Part shown: positions 10,367 to 19,483 of the stretch, piece by piece
Layout of the letters: the number at the start of each line of letters is the position of its first letter
Position numbering within the stretch: the stretch's first letter is position 1
Assembly: GCA_963921935.1 (NCBI GenBank)
Contig: OY998179.1
Span: forward strand, 60,122,222-60,186,221
Reading direction: 5' to 3'
DNA: 64,000 nt
From: Galeruca laticollis
Lineage: Eukaryota > Arthropoda > Insecta > Coleoptera > Chrysomelidae
Made by a program: the position numbers and the translations under genes
The notes under the pieces: generated by a model
Seen by the model: only the letters and a program-made list of their open reading frames with translations
Databases searched by the model: none
What the model was told of the DNA's origin: nothing

Positions 10367-11742
10367 TTAGTCTAGATTAGTAAGTGCAAATGTCTCTAAA
10401 TCACTGTTGGAGTCACAATCGTCACTTGAGGAGTCATTATTTATTGAAATTATTAATGGTGTCACTGTAATGCCTGCATCTAAGATTTTGTCTAGATTCC
10501 ACATGTTTTCTTCCTCTTTTAATACATGATGAATTGCTTTTTGCCAATTTTCTTTAGTAACTTGTAATAGGGACCTGTCAAATAATGCTTGCACCTCTTT
10601 TAGTCTGAATGTAGTATTATGTCGACCAATAAAACTTTTCACTTGTGCCCATATCAGTTCTATCGTATTTAATTGGCAGTGATATGGGGGAAGTCGCACT
10701 ATGTCAATACCACGGTTTTTTGCTAGTTCGTCCACTGCATATCCAGCAGGGGGCTTATTCAATTTTACAATTTGTTGATGTTCTGGTTTGACTGATTTTT
10801 CAGGAAAATTTATATTTTTGTCTGTTAGCCTTTCAATGATATCTTGTTTTCTCCATGATGTGTTTGGCACCTTCTCAATGTGACGAGAATGGTAACTAAC
10901 GTTATCTAATACTATGATTGAACATTTTGGTATTAGGTCAATCATCTGCTCAAAATATTCCTCAAAAACGTCGGCGTTTCTTATCTTCATGGTAGTCTCC
11001 TGTTTTTGTAGTTTGGAATATTAAAGAGCCGCCATCTAAAAACCCATTATCACTGCCAATATGAGTTATGATTAGACGTCGACTCTTACCGGATGAACTC
11101 TTCAATTCTGTAGATAATCCTTCCAAAAAAGCCTGTCGTGAAAATTGAATGTTGGTATCCTGCCACATTCACCCAGGTTTCATCCAAGTAAAATATTGGG
11201 TTGCCTTCTGCACATAATTTAAAAATTGGTTATTGATATCCCCGTCTCCAACAAATAATTTCGTCATAATCAATTAGAATCGCTTCTCTATCATGTTTTG
11301 TCTATTTAAATATTAATTCCTGTAGTGTTTCCCGTAGTTTCGTTCGGCCCATTTTAGGAAAATATGGATCTTTATTCATTTCATCCAAAATTTTAGCTAG
11401 TATTGGGATTTCCTTCCTAAAATAAAACTTGTGCACTTTTCTTCTTATTGCGTTTTTAATTTCTTCTGTGAATTCAACTTTCTTTTTACCTTCTGAATTT
11501 TTCTTTGCGAATTTAATAACTCCACTTTTCGCGTTACTTCTGATTTTGTATATTGTTGATTTGCTTACGCCTGTCATGCTACTTGTCTTTGCAACAATGT
11601 CATCAACTAACCTGAAGGATTTTCAGTTCTTAAGTAATTATAAACATTGTTTATTATTACTTTCCCGTTCACCGACAACGCCGACTTTTTCGTACGCTTT
11701 ACAGGTGTAATCCCGGATCCATACAGCAAATTTTCTGCCATT
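10367..11742 (-). pseudogene. IS630/Tc1-like DDE transposase, frameshifted
   Basis: The likely start is MAENLLYGSG (ATG about 11742, minus strand). Helix-turn-helix GVSKSTIYKIRSNAK lies at about 11570, and FYFRKEIPILAKIL near 11430. Catalytic Asp 1 is in YLDETWV (about 11190), Asp 2 in IVLDNVSYHS (about 10910) and the acidic third residue in PPYHCQLNTIELIW (about 10670). An acidic Ser/Asp-rich tail ends at 10367. Frameshifts lie near 11620, 11290, 11110 and 10980, so it is not functional, although the last 207 codons are open. The family is a cut-and-paste transposase with a TA target preference, common in insects and aphids. I found no TIRs. Confidence 0.8.
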
Positions 11743-12663
11743 CTTACTATTGGCCGAAACTAATTATCACAATAATTACTTTATAAAAGTTATCAAGCGA
11801 GCAAGCTCTTTCTAAATTCACTAAACGAATAATTGTTGACAGTCAGACTGCAATTACCTTTGAAGCTAAAATACACAAATTCCATAGTCAAGTAGGGGCA
11901 TTATCTCTGAAATTATAATCCCACCCCGCACCCCGTCTACCTGAGGTCATTAAGAATCGAAATAGTTCTTGAAAATTATTTCAACAATAACAATATGTAA
12001 GTACTTTATATGTTCATAAAAAAAATTGCAACCGATTACACCAAAATAATATAGGCATTCAATAATATTCGTACTAAATATTTCAGTAATCCAAATGTTT
12101 GTATACCTTAAAAATAATAATAGGTACCCACCCCTGAAATGACCTGTTCCGACAGTTTTATTACTTTCCACTGATTGCGATTTTACTATAGTATATTAGT
12201 AGTATTAGTAAGAAACGATGCAGCAATGAGTAGCGATAAACTATTCCAAAAACGGAAACTTTTATTATTTATTTGATAACTATAAGAATCGTTTCATAAA
12301 TATGTATACATAAAGTGTTTGCTGGAATTCGTAGGTGCATTGAGAAAACATTCAGTTATAAAAGAGACTAACAGACAATAACATGATATTAGAATAATAA
12401 TCAATTTAATAATAATAATAATAATCAATTTAAAAGAAAGCAATTAAAAAAAATTAATGACACTTGACAGGCATAAAAGGCGTATTTTTACTGCCTAAGC
12501 AGAATAAGTGTGTTGTTATGTAACGTTCCAAATAATAATTTGAATCAAATTGGTAATCAAAATTGACAATGAAATTGGGTGAAAACAAAATGATGGAGTT
12601 TTGAAAAAAAATACACAAAATTGGTTTTATTACATTACAACTACAAATTACAACAGGAAACGT
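11743..12663. other. Non-coding stretch with AAT-rich microsatellite
   Basis: Nothing coding was recognised. A run of ATA/AAT triplets with a duplicated AATCAATTTAA word lies at about 12393-12435. Confidence 0.5.
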
Positions 12664-13753
12664 TTACTTAGAAATATTTATGGTGATTGGTGAACAATTA
12701 TTTAATACAATCGAACTCTCTCCACTTCGCTCCTGTTTCATAAAATTAACAATATTAGTATTAACAATACTTGATACTACGGAAACGCCTGGAAATATTT
12801 TATTGGAGATATTCAACTTATTGGCTAGCCAGACCTCGATATAGCCCTGCGCGACAGCGGAAGACTTCCATCCCCCATGCTGCTTCAACATTGTTATATC
12901 TCCACCAGAATGTACCAGCAACGTGGCTGGAATTTGCGAAAATAATGCCCAGTATACTCTTTCGCATAGGTTAGTTCCAGAGAAGTAGCAATTATTTCTG
13001 GCGTTTTACTAAAACTGTGAATTCTAATGAATTGTTGATGCTTGATGCGGTTTACCGTTCGTATAAAAGAAACGCCGATTAATCAAATGCGAGGGTCTGG
13101 AATCTGCATACTTTCTCTAAATGTCTAAATATTCAATTAATACACAAGATCTTGATCTTAGTATTCGGTAGCATAATCAGCAATATGCCGCCCATATCAT
13201 TTAAATCATCCGTTTTCATTTGCAAAAGCTCATCACATCTACAAGCCTCAGCGACTGCAACATTAAGTACAACCCAAAATACAAACTGGAAAATAGTTCT
13301 TTTATCCATTATAGATAATTTTCAGTACATTCCTCCTTCGTGCTCAAATACATCTCATCTGGGGTCTCAGTTAAAAATTTCTCGATTTGTTCTTTTTGAG
13401 AAACTCGAGTTTTTTTTGCGACAGCTTTTTCAATAAAGCTCGTAACTTCAGATATTTTGCCAATTCAGTATTATTTTTAATGCTTACGATAGCTTTCCAC
13501 ACCGAATAGGTAGACCATAACATTAACGGCTTCATGTTCCTTGAAAGTTCGGAAAAGTAGGCAATCAGCACATTTTCAGAGAAAGATCCTATATTTTTCT
13601 TCTGTCCATAATCCATGAATCTACTGTATGTGAGTTCATATCCAGTTCTTGACTTATCCGGTAATAAATTCAATTTTACATTTCGCGCAAAATCTCTATC
13701 TCAGGTGGTGTTAAGGTTAATAACTCATCCTCACTTCCAACTAAATCCATTTG
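12664..13753 (-). pseudogene. Crypton-like tyrosine recombinase
   Basis: The minus strand starts MDLVGSEDELLTLTPPEIEI (ATG about 13751). It shifts frame into LNLLPDKSRTGYELTYSRFM and SFSENVLIAYFSEL (core-binding SAM-like domain, 13673-13371). After a degraded middle it shows the catalytic-domain C-terminus, with EYTGHYFRK (about 12950, HxxR region) and LLVHSGGDITMLKQHGGWKS, AVAQGYIE (12920-12835, where the Tyr of GYIE is the expected nucleophile). This fold is that of phage-integrase-like recombinases carried by Cryptons and by DIRS elements. With no RT nearby I favour Crypton. It has multiple frameshifts and stops. Confidence 0.7.
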
Positions 13754-13835
13754 GAACAGTTAAATTTTTTTAAATTGACAACGACATTAAAGTAAACATA
13801 AACAATTCACCAAACGCCATCAGCGGTTAACATAG

Positions 13836-13915
13836 TGTAATGTTTTTTTTATATTTCATACCTGGCTTAGACAGAGCCGGTTTTAGGGACTATACCAGTG
13901 TGCTGTTTCGTAACA
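13836..13915 (-). repeat. 3' mini-LTR (80 bp)
   Basis: Minus strand TGTTACGAAACAGCAC ... ACATTACA. It differs from the 5' copy at about five positions. Purine-rich AAGGAGGGGGTAA lies immediately upstream (polypurine tract). Confidence 0.9.
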
Positions 13916-13930
13916 TTACCCCCTCCTTAA
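13916..13930 (-). promoter_or_regulatory. Polypurine tract
   Basis: Minus-strand AAGGAGGGGGTAA directly abuts the 3' LTR, the usual site of plus-strand DNA priming. Confidence 0.75.
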
Positions 13931-14132
13931 ATGGAAGTTCCTCCTGGAACTTTTGTGTAGCCGAGACTAGATGTTTGAATTGGCAACTGGCCCCATTTCT
14001 ACACTTTCCGATCTTATGGAAATAGCAGGGCACCGTCTTCATCGGATACTGATAACGGGGGTTGTAGCTGCAAATTAATATCTGGACACCGGTATCTTGA
14101 AAGATAATCTCTACCATGTTCCTGATGATTCG

Positions 14133-15647
14133 CTAATCCAACTGGTTACTCGCTATCTTAGGCATAGCCAGTTTCTTCACGTTGGATTCCAACACATGGT
14201 CTCGGAGGTTTCGAAGTGCATCCCACACATCGCGGTAGGTAGATCGATCTTGGAATTCATTTTTAGTTACCACGTACAAGACGTACCGCGAATTATGTTT
14301 CAGTTTCAGTGTCTTGCCAGGGGCTGGAATCTGGTCTTCAAGTTTTCCTAATTTCCCGAACTTCTTTCGAAAGACGGTTGCCAACCCTCGTGCGTTCTTG
14401 ATACGAGCGGTGATGTTGTATGCCAGTGAATAATCTTCCGGGAGAGTGAACAAATCTTGTTGTTGTTCCGAAGTGACTCCACACCTAGTTTTCCCGGTAC
14501 CTCCATACGCGCCCATAAATTCATCGAAGGTGGGGTCAGACACATCTCGAATAAGGTCATGGTCTCCTTCGAATGGCGGTAGTCGGTTTTGGTAAACTAC
14601 TTTTGGTTTTCCGTTGGGGATCTTGCTTATGCGATATAGAACATCATTGATCCTTTTCTTGATTAAGTATGGACCTTCCCAGAATTTTTGTAATTTTGGA
14701 GAAAATCCATTTCTCCTCGTCGGGTTGTGTAACCATACTTTGTCCCCTTCTTTAAAACCGCCTTCTGTGGCCTGCGTGTCGTACCGACTTTTCATTCTGT
14801 CGCTGGCAACTTGAAGATTTGTTCGAACTAATTCATGAATATCGTCCAGCCTTCTTCTCAATTGGATCACGTAGTCTTCGCCTGCTATATCTTCTCCAGG
14901 CCGACAGCCAAATTCCAGGCCACAAGGAAGCCTCATTTCACGTCCAAACAGGATTTTCGCCGGTGTTTCACCCGTGGACTCATTGACGGCAGATCGGTAA
15001 GCCAATGCGAATAGGGAAAGATACTGGTCCCAATCTCTCTGATGGCTGGATACTACTTTGGACAGGGATTTTCCAATAGTCCTGTTCATTCTCTCGACTA
15101 TTCCATCCGACTGTGGATGTAATGCTCTTGTCCTGGTCTTCTTCATTCCCAGCTTCTCGCAAATCTCCTGGAATAGATGGCTGTCAAAATTTCTTCCCTG
15201 GTCACTGTGGACTTCCAAGGGCACTCCATATCGGCTGATAAATTCTTTCACCTATACATCTGCTACAGTTGTGACCTCTTCGTTGGGAATAGCGTAAATT
15301 TCCACCCATTTTGTGAAATAATCCATTATAACCAGTATGTATTTGCTACTATTTTCTGTTGTCGGAAATGGTCCAGCGATATCTAAAGCAATCCTTACGA
15401 AAGGGCTTCCAACATTGTACTGTTTCATGGGTGCCTTTCTCTTGCGATGTGGTCCATTACTCGTAGCACAAGTCGTACATTTCTTACACCAGTCCTTCAC
15501 ATCATCGGAGCTGTTCATCCAATAAAACCTCTCACGGATTCGCTGGAGGGTTTTATTCACTCCCAGATGACCTCCCGATGGACTGTCGTCTAACTTCTTC
15601 AGTACCTCAGCTACTTTTGTTCTCGGGATAACTAGCTGTCTCCTCAT
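14133..15647 (-). pseudogene. Gypsy integrase with GPY/F tail, one internal stop
   Basis: On the minus strand 15647-15252 holds the H2C2 zinc finger (HLGVNKTLQRIRERFYW to CKKCTTC) and the core start with catalytic Asp in ALDIAGPFP. After an in-frame stop at 15252-15254 the frame continues for 372 codons: the second Asp is in VHSDQGRNFDS, the catalytic Glu in DGIVERMNRTIGK, and a GPY/F-type module lies in FWEGPYLIKKRI (about 14690). All three acidic residues are present, so one nonsense mutation separates it from a continuous frame. It has no chromodomain. The protein would insert retroelement cDNA into the genome. It follows the Gag region after a 1-base shift near 15660. Confidence 0.88.
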
Positions 15648-15666
15648 CTCGGAACCATCATCGTTT

Positions 15667-16218
15667 TCAAGGACTCTTCAACAGCCCTTCTTCCGGGACA
15701 AGGGAGTCCCACTGAGCCCAATATGCCTTGAGTGTCGGTGAAAATTTTGACACTTCTTGCCAGGTAGGTCGCCGATTTTCTTTCTTCCATTGCCGGATCA
15801 TCTTCAGATGAGAATCATTCTCCTGATCTTCTCTGATTCGGGTGGGTGACCATTCTTCATTGACTACAGTAGTTCTTGAAACTGCAGCTTCCTTAGATTT
15901 TGACTTGTTGCATTGTGAATAGTCTACAGGACATGGCCGTCTAGGCAAGGAGTTGGCTTTTCGGTGATTCATATCAGCTGGATATTCACCCCTGTCTGAT
16001 TTCCCCTGTGTCTGGAGTTCTTGGGTTAGAGGAGTCTTGGGGCGCTTAGACGGACTGTGTACGTGCTCTAGCTCGCCACACTTCCGGCATTTGATCTTCT
16101 TCGGCCTCTTGTCTGCCATACCTTTCAACAAGTTGATGATCTGGTCAAGTTTGTCATCGTCATCTTCTTCCTGCATGGACCTTTGTTGTAGCACGAGCCC
16201 TTCGTGGCTGCTTTGCAT
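15667..16218 (-). pseudogene. Second Gag C-terminus (zinc knuckle) plus pol linker
   Basis: The frame repeats the end of gag: DKLDQIINLLKGMADKRPKK and CRKCGELEHVHSPSKRP parallel DRLDQIVNLLKGMVDVKPKK and CCNCGELEDARSSCKRP in the upstream frame. This indicates an approximately 150-200-bp tandem duplication, or template switch, of the knuckle region. It continues as a basic linker (RPTWQEVSKFSPTLKAYWAQ) that in complete relatives lies between RNase H and integrase. Protease, RT and RNase H coding sequence is absent at this join. The overlap with gag at 16125-16218 is out of frame. Confidence 0.7.
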
Positions 16219-17531
16219 TTGAGAGGTTCTTGGTTTGCAGGAGTTGTAGGACGCTTACACGAACTGCGTGCATCCTCTAGCTCGCCACAATTGCAGCACC
16301 TGATCTTCTTCGGCTTCACGTCTACCATACCTTTCAACAGGTTCACGATCTGGTCAAGTCTGTCATCGTCACCTTTTGCCTGTATGGTCCTACCTTTGCT
16401 GTATCCCGAAGCCATCGTGGCTGCTTCATATTCAAGAGCAGCAGTCAATGCATCGACCAATGTTTTAAGATGGGCTAATCGAAGCGTCTTCTCCATATCG
16501 TGGTCACATAAGCCGTCAATAAAGGCCTGGATGCCTAGACATTCCATCATGTTCTCTGGTGCTAATGGATAAGCAAATCGAACTAGTCGGGCAATATCCA
16601 TTTCATACTCTTGAAGGGGTTCGTCACGTTTCCGCCTTCGGTTCTTCAGCTGGAATCTGTACAACTGTTCCAAATGTTCGTGACCATATCGCATGTCCAA
16701 GCTCTTCTTCAGCTGCTCGAAGTCATTCCTTTCTTCAAGTGGTATCGTCTGAAGTACGTCTAAGGCATCTCCCCGAAGCGCGATGGTTAGGTTCACTGCT
16801 TTCTCCTTATTGGACCAATTATTCACTTTAGCGGCTGCTTCAAACTGTTTCACATAATTGGTCCACGACATTTTTCCATCGAACGTTGGGGCCTTGACTC
16901 GGGCAAAACTGCCAATATCATTTGTCTTGGGTTGTGTTTCTGGCTTGCAGATCTCGATCTTCTTTTCTTCTGCTGAAGTGTCTTGTGTTCTTGAATCGGC
17001 AATCTTCGTCTCTAACTCCTTGATTTTCTCATCTATCTGATTTTCCATCGTTGTCATCTTATTCTCCATGTCTGATTTTATTTTCTCGTTCATCGTTGTC
17101 ATCTTATCCTCAATATCCGATTTTAGAGACGTGATTTTATTCTCGACTTCAGCAGCAATGTCATTTTTCAATGATAAGATATCTGCAGAAATATCGGTCT
17201 TCATAACAGAAATTTTCTCGTCCATATTAGTAGAAATCTTGTCCATGTTAGCAGAAATATCGTTTTTCACATTAGTTGAGATCTTCTCGTCCATGGAAGA
17301 AATATCGTTTTTCACATTCGTTGAAATATTCTCTTCCATGGGAGAAATTGACGAGATTAAGGTGGAAGCCTCGTCATTAAATAAAACTGTTTCTGGATCA
17401 AAACCGTCATTTTCCAGTGCCACTTTAAGTCGTTCAACTAATTTGCTTTTCTTGCCGGACGTTTCCAACTCACGATCTTCCAATTCTGCTCTTAATTCCG
17501 TGACTTTTAGATCACATAGTCTCTTGGCCAT
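16125..17531 (-). CDS. Gag polyprotein with N-terminal SAP domain
   Basis: A 468-codon open frame starts at the ATG 44 bases after the LTR edge. Residues about 5-40 (LKVTELRAELEDRELETSG then KSKLVERL) form a SAP motif, normally a DNA/chromatin-binding helix pair. Residues about 65-190 are tandem coiled-coil-prone repeats (NVKNDIS, MDEKIS, ENKITSLKSDI). Residues about 205-375 match the retrotransposon Gag fold (PTFDGKMSWTNYVKQFEAAA, then FIDGLCDHDMEKTLR). A CCHC-like knuckle CCNCGELEDARSSC follows near residue 425; its His is replaced. The role would be RNA packaging and capsid formation. It is the only intact long gene of the element. The copy starting at 63534 has the same start and SAP region. 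Confidence 0.88.
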   Translation of the reverse strand: MAKRLCDLKVTELRAELEDRELETSGKKSKLVERLKVALENDGFDPETVLFNDEASTLISSISPMEENISTNVKNDISSMDEKISTNVKNDISANMDKISTNMDEKISVMKTDISADILSLKNDIAAEVENKITSLKSDIEDKMTTMNEKIKSDMENKMTTMENQIDEKIKELETKIADSRTQDTSAEEKKIEICKPETQPKTNDIGSFARVKAPTFDGKMSWTNYVKQFEAAAKVNNWSNKEKAVNLTIALRGDALDVLQTIPLEERNDFEQLKKSLDMRYGHEHLEQLYRFQLKNRRRKRDEPLQEYEMDIARLVRFAYPLAPENMMECLGIQAFIDGLCDHDMEKTLRLAHLKTLVDALTAALEYEAATMASGYSKGRTIQAKGDDDRLDQIVNLLKGMVDVKPKKIRCCNCGELEDARSSCKRPTTPANQEPLKCKAATKGSCYNKGPCRKKMTMTNLTRSSTC

Positions 17532-17557
17532 TTTTACGTAGAAATTTATTTATATTA

Positions 17558-17575
17558 TCCCACTTCTGACATCAA
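17558..17575 (-). promoter_or_regulatory. tRNA primer-binding site
   Basis: Directly after the 5' LTR the minus strand reads TTGATGTCAGAAGTGGG. The sister copies read TTGGTGTCAG, so the TGG needed to pair with tRNA CCA is mutated to TGA here. Confidence 0.7.
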
Positions 17576-17655
17576 TGTAATATTTTTTTTAACTTTTATA
17601 CCTGGCTTAGACAGAGTCGGTTTTAGGGACTATACCAGTGTGCTGTTTCGTAACA
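17576..17655 (-). repeat. 5' mini-LTR (80 bp)
   Basis: Minus strand TGTTACGAAACAGCAC ... ATATTACA. The flanking ATAG at 17656-17659 matches the other end. No TATA box is obvious in it; the U3 promoter region of the full LTR is gone. Confidence 0.9.
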
Positions 17656-17659
17656 ATAG

Positions 17660-19481
17660 TAACGAAGAGCCAGTTACCTACCTTTGTTAAAATTATTTAA
17701 TTATTTGAACATTGTGTTAATTTACTTATTTATATGTTGCGTGAAATTGGAACGAATGTGGAGAAAAAATCATATGTTTGACATGGCAGAAAAGAAGATT
17801 CAATATCTTGGCTGGTTTCGTAGCCGAGGCTTTAAAACACCAGCCGACTCATTAAATCTTGTACTTTTCTGCCTAGTAAAACAAAAACTACATTCGTCCA
17901 GTAAGCATCAAAACATGGAAGATGGAATTCGTCTATAAATAAATTGATTTCTTCTTTTATCTAAACTCACGCCCCTCATTTTCAATTACCTTCACATCAG
18001 GGTAATTCATTTGAGAAGCGGACATAAATTATATGTAAACTGGTGCTTCTAAAACAATTTCAAGTTAAACGAATACTCTCTGTCCGTTTATATCAGAGAT
18101 ACATTAAGCTTTATACTATTTATATCCTTACTCCTATCTGCACATTTTTATATTTGGCATGCATATCCATTTTCTCAGCCCATAAATACTTGTATAAATT
18201 TGTGATTTATTTCAGTCATTTCCAAAAAGCATAAAGTGGAATGTGTTGAGAATGTTTACTGCTACTACTTAAACTGTTCATTCATTTGCAGTTACTTTTA
18301 TTATTAATGTTAAGAATTCATTCATGTTGATTGTTGATATTATTAGCAGCTTGTAATGCAAATTATTATCATAAGTGCTTCGATATGCAATAAAAAGAGA
18401 ATACACATTATTATGAAATTAGTTCTGAAAGGGAAGTAAAGGGTGTAATAATTTTTTCTAAAATTTCGTCAAACAAGAACAAGTCAATCTGTAGGTACAC
18501 ATGTATTATATGTAAATGATTTTTTTCACTACTAGCTTTTAAACCCAGCTTTGTTAACTTTTGTTGATGTAGAAAATTTGTTCATTATTAATTACATCTC
18601 GTACTGATGCCCGTGTAACTAGAAGTGGTTTTAATTGAATTGAATATTTTGTTTGAAGTAACATTAATTAATACCACTCGCAATATTTCAAGTGGTGTAT
18701 TATGAAAAAAAATGGAAATTCAAGAGAATCTAGGATATTCCTTTTCAATTGCACAAATCAGATAAATGATTGAGAAAAAAGCATAGGGGAGATCCCGATT
18801 TCTTCACGTAATAAATCAGTGAACCTAGAATCTTGCTAAGGAAAACTATTCTAATCTAATATGGACATTGAAATCAACAGACCTACCCTTTTGATAGGAC
18901 GATAGTTGATTCCATTGTGAGATTGTTTATAGCTCAATGCGATTACCAAAACTTCAGAAAATTGATAAATTATCATGCAACCATAAAGATAGATAAACCA
19001 GGAAATTTTTTCAGTTAAATAAAAAAAAATCTAGCTTAATTCGGAGTGAAAGAATCGCCTATAAATATAATTTCACATAAATGCATTATTAATATAGTAA
19101 AGGTGAATTTCAAAAAAAAATTAATCTGTGAAATGCTTGCAGCTAATCGGTTCATAGAATGATGTAACTGCTGTGATTAATTTATAATTATGTTGAAAAA
19201 AGAAATTTTCGCTACAGATAAAAGAGAAGATATTGGTTTAATCAAATAGAAGATGTTACTAATACTAAGTTTAGTAAAATTATTTTCATCAAAAAACTAA
19301 ATACGACTGCAAACCGAAAACACGAATGACAAAAATCTATGAAGCACAACACTATAAGCATTTTCAGCTGAAAGAACTAATGCCCCAATAGCTACAATAA
19401 TTTCAAAGCTACGAGAATATAGATTGCATGTGGCACAGTGGAAAGCAAGAAATTGTTGAAACGTGAACATGAGAAATCATA
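17660..19481. other. Non-coding AT-rich stretch
   Basis: No gene or repeat was recognised on either strand. Confidence 0.5.
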
Positions 19482-19483
19482 TA

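Larger units (their letters stand above)
13836..17655 (-). mobile_element. Non-autonomous Ty3/gypsy element with 80-bp LTRs (SAP-Gag, no RT)
   Basis: It is bounded by two 80-bp direct LTRs (13836-13915 and 17576-17655, about 94% identical) that begin TG and end CA. ATAG direct duplications flank it (13832-13835 and 17656-17659). On the minus strand the order is 5' LTR, primer-binding site, gag, duplicated Gag C-terminus, integrase, polypurine tract, 3' LTR. Protease, RT and RNase H are missing, so it must have been mobilised by another copy. The family's full LTR (62734-63172, about 439 bp) shares both edges with the mini-LTR but contains some 360 bp more in the middle. Confidence 0.9.

Noticed and set aside
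17068..17541. 157-codon plus-strand frame
   Set aside because: Antisense shadow of the Gag coiled-coil repeats (SSI/EIS pattern).
13836..17655. An env gene making this an errantivirus-like element
   Set aside because: After integrase and its GPY/F tail only a short untranslated stretch precedes the polypurine tract; no membrane or signal sequence is present.
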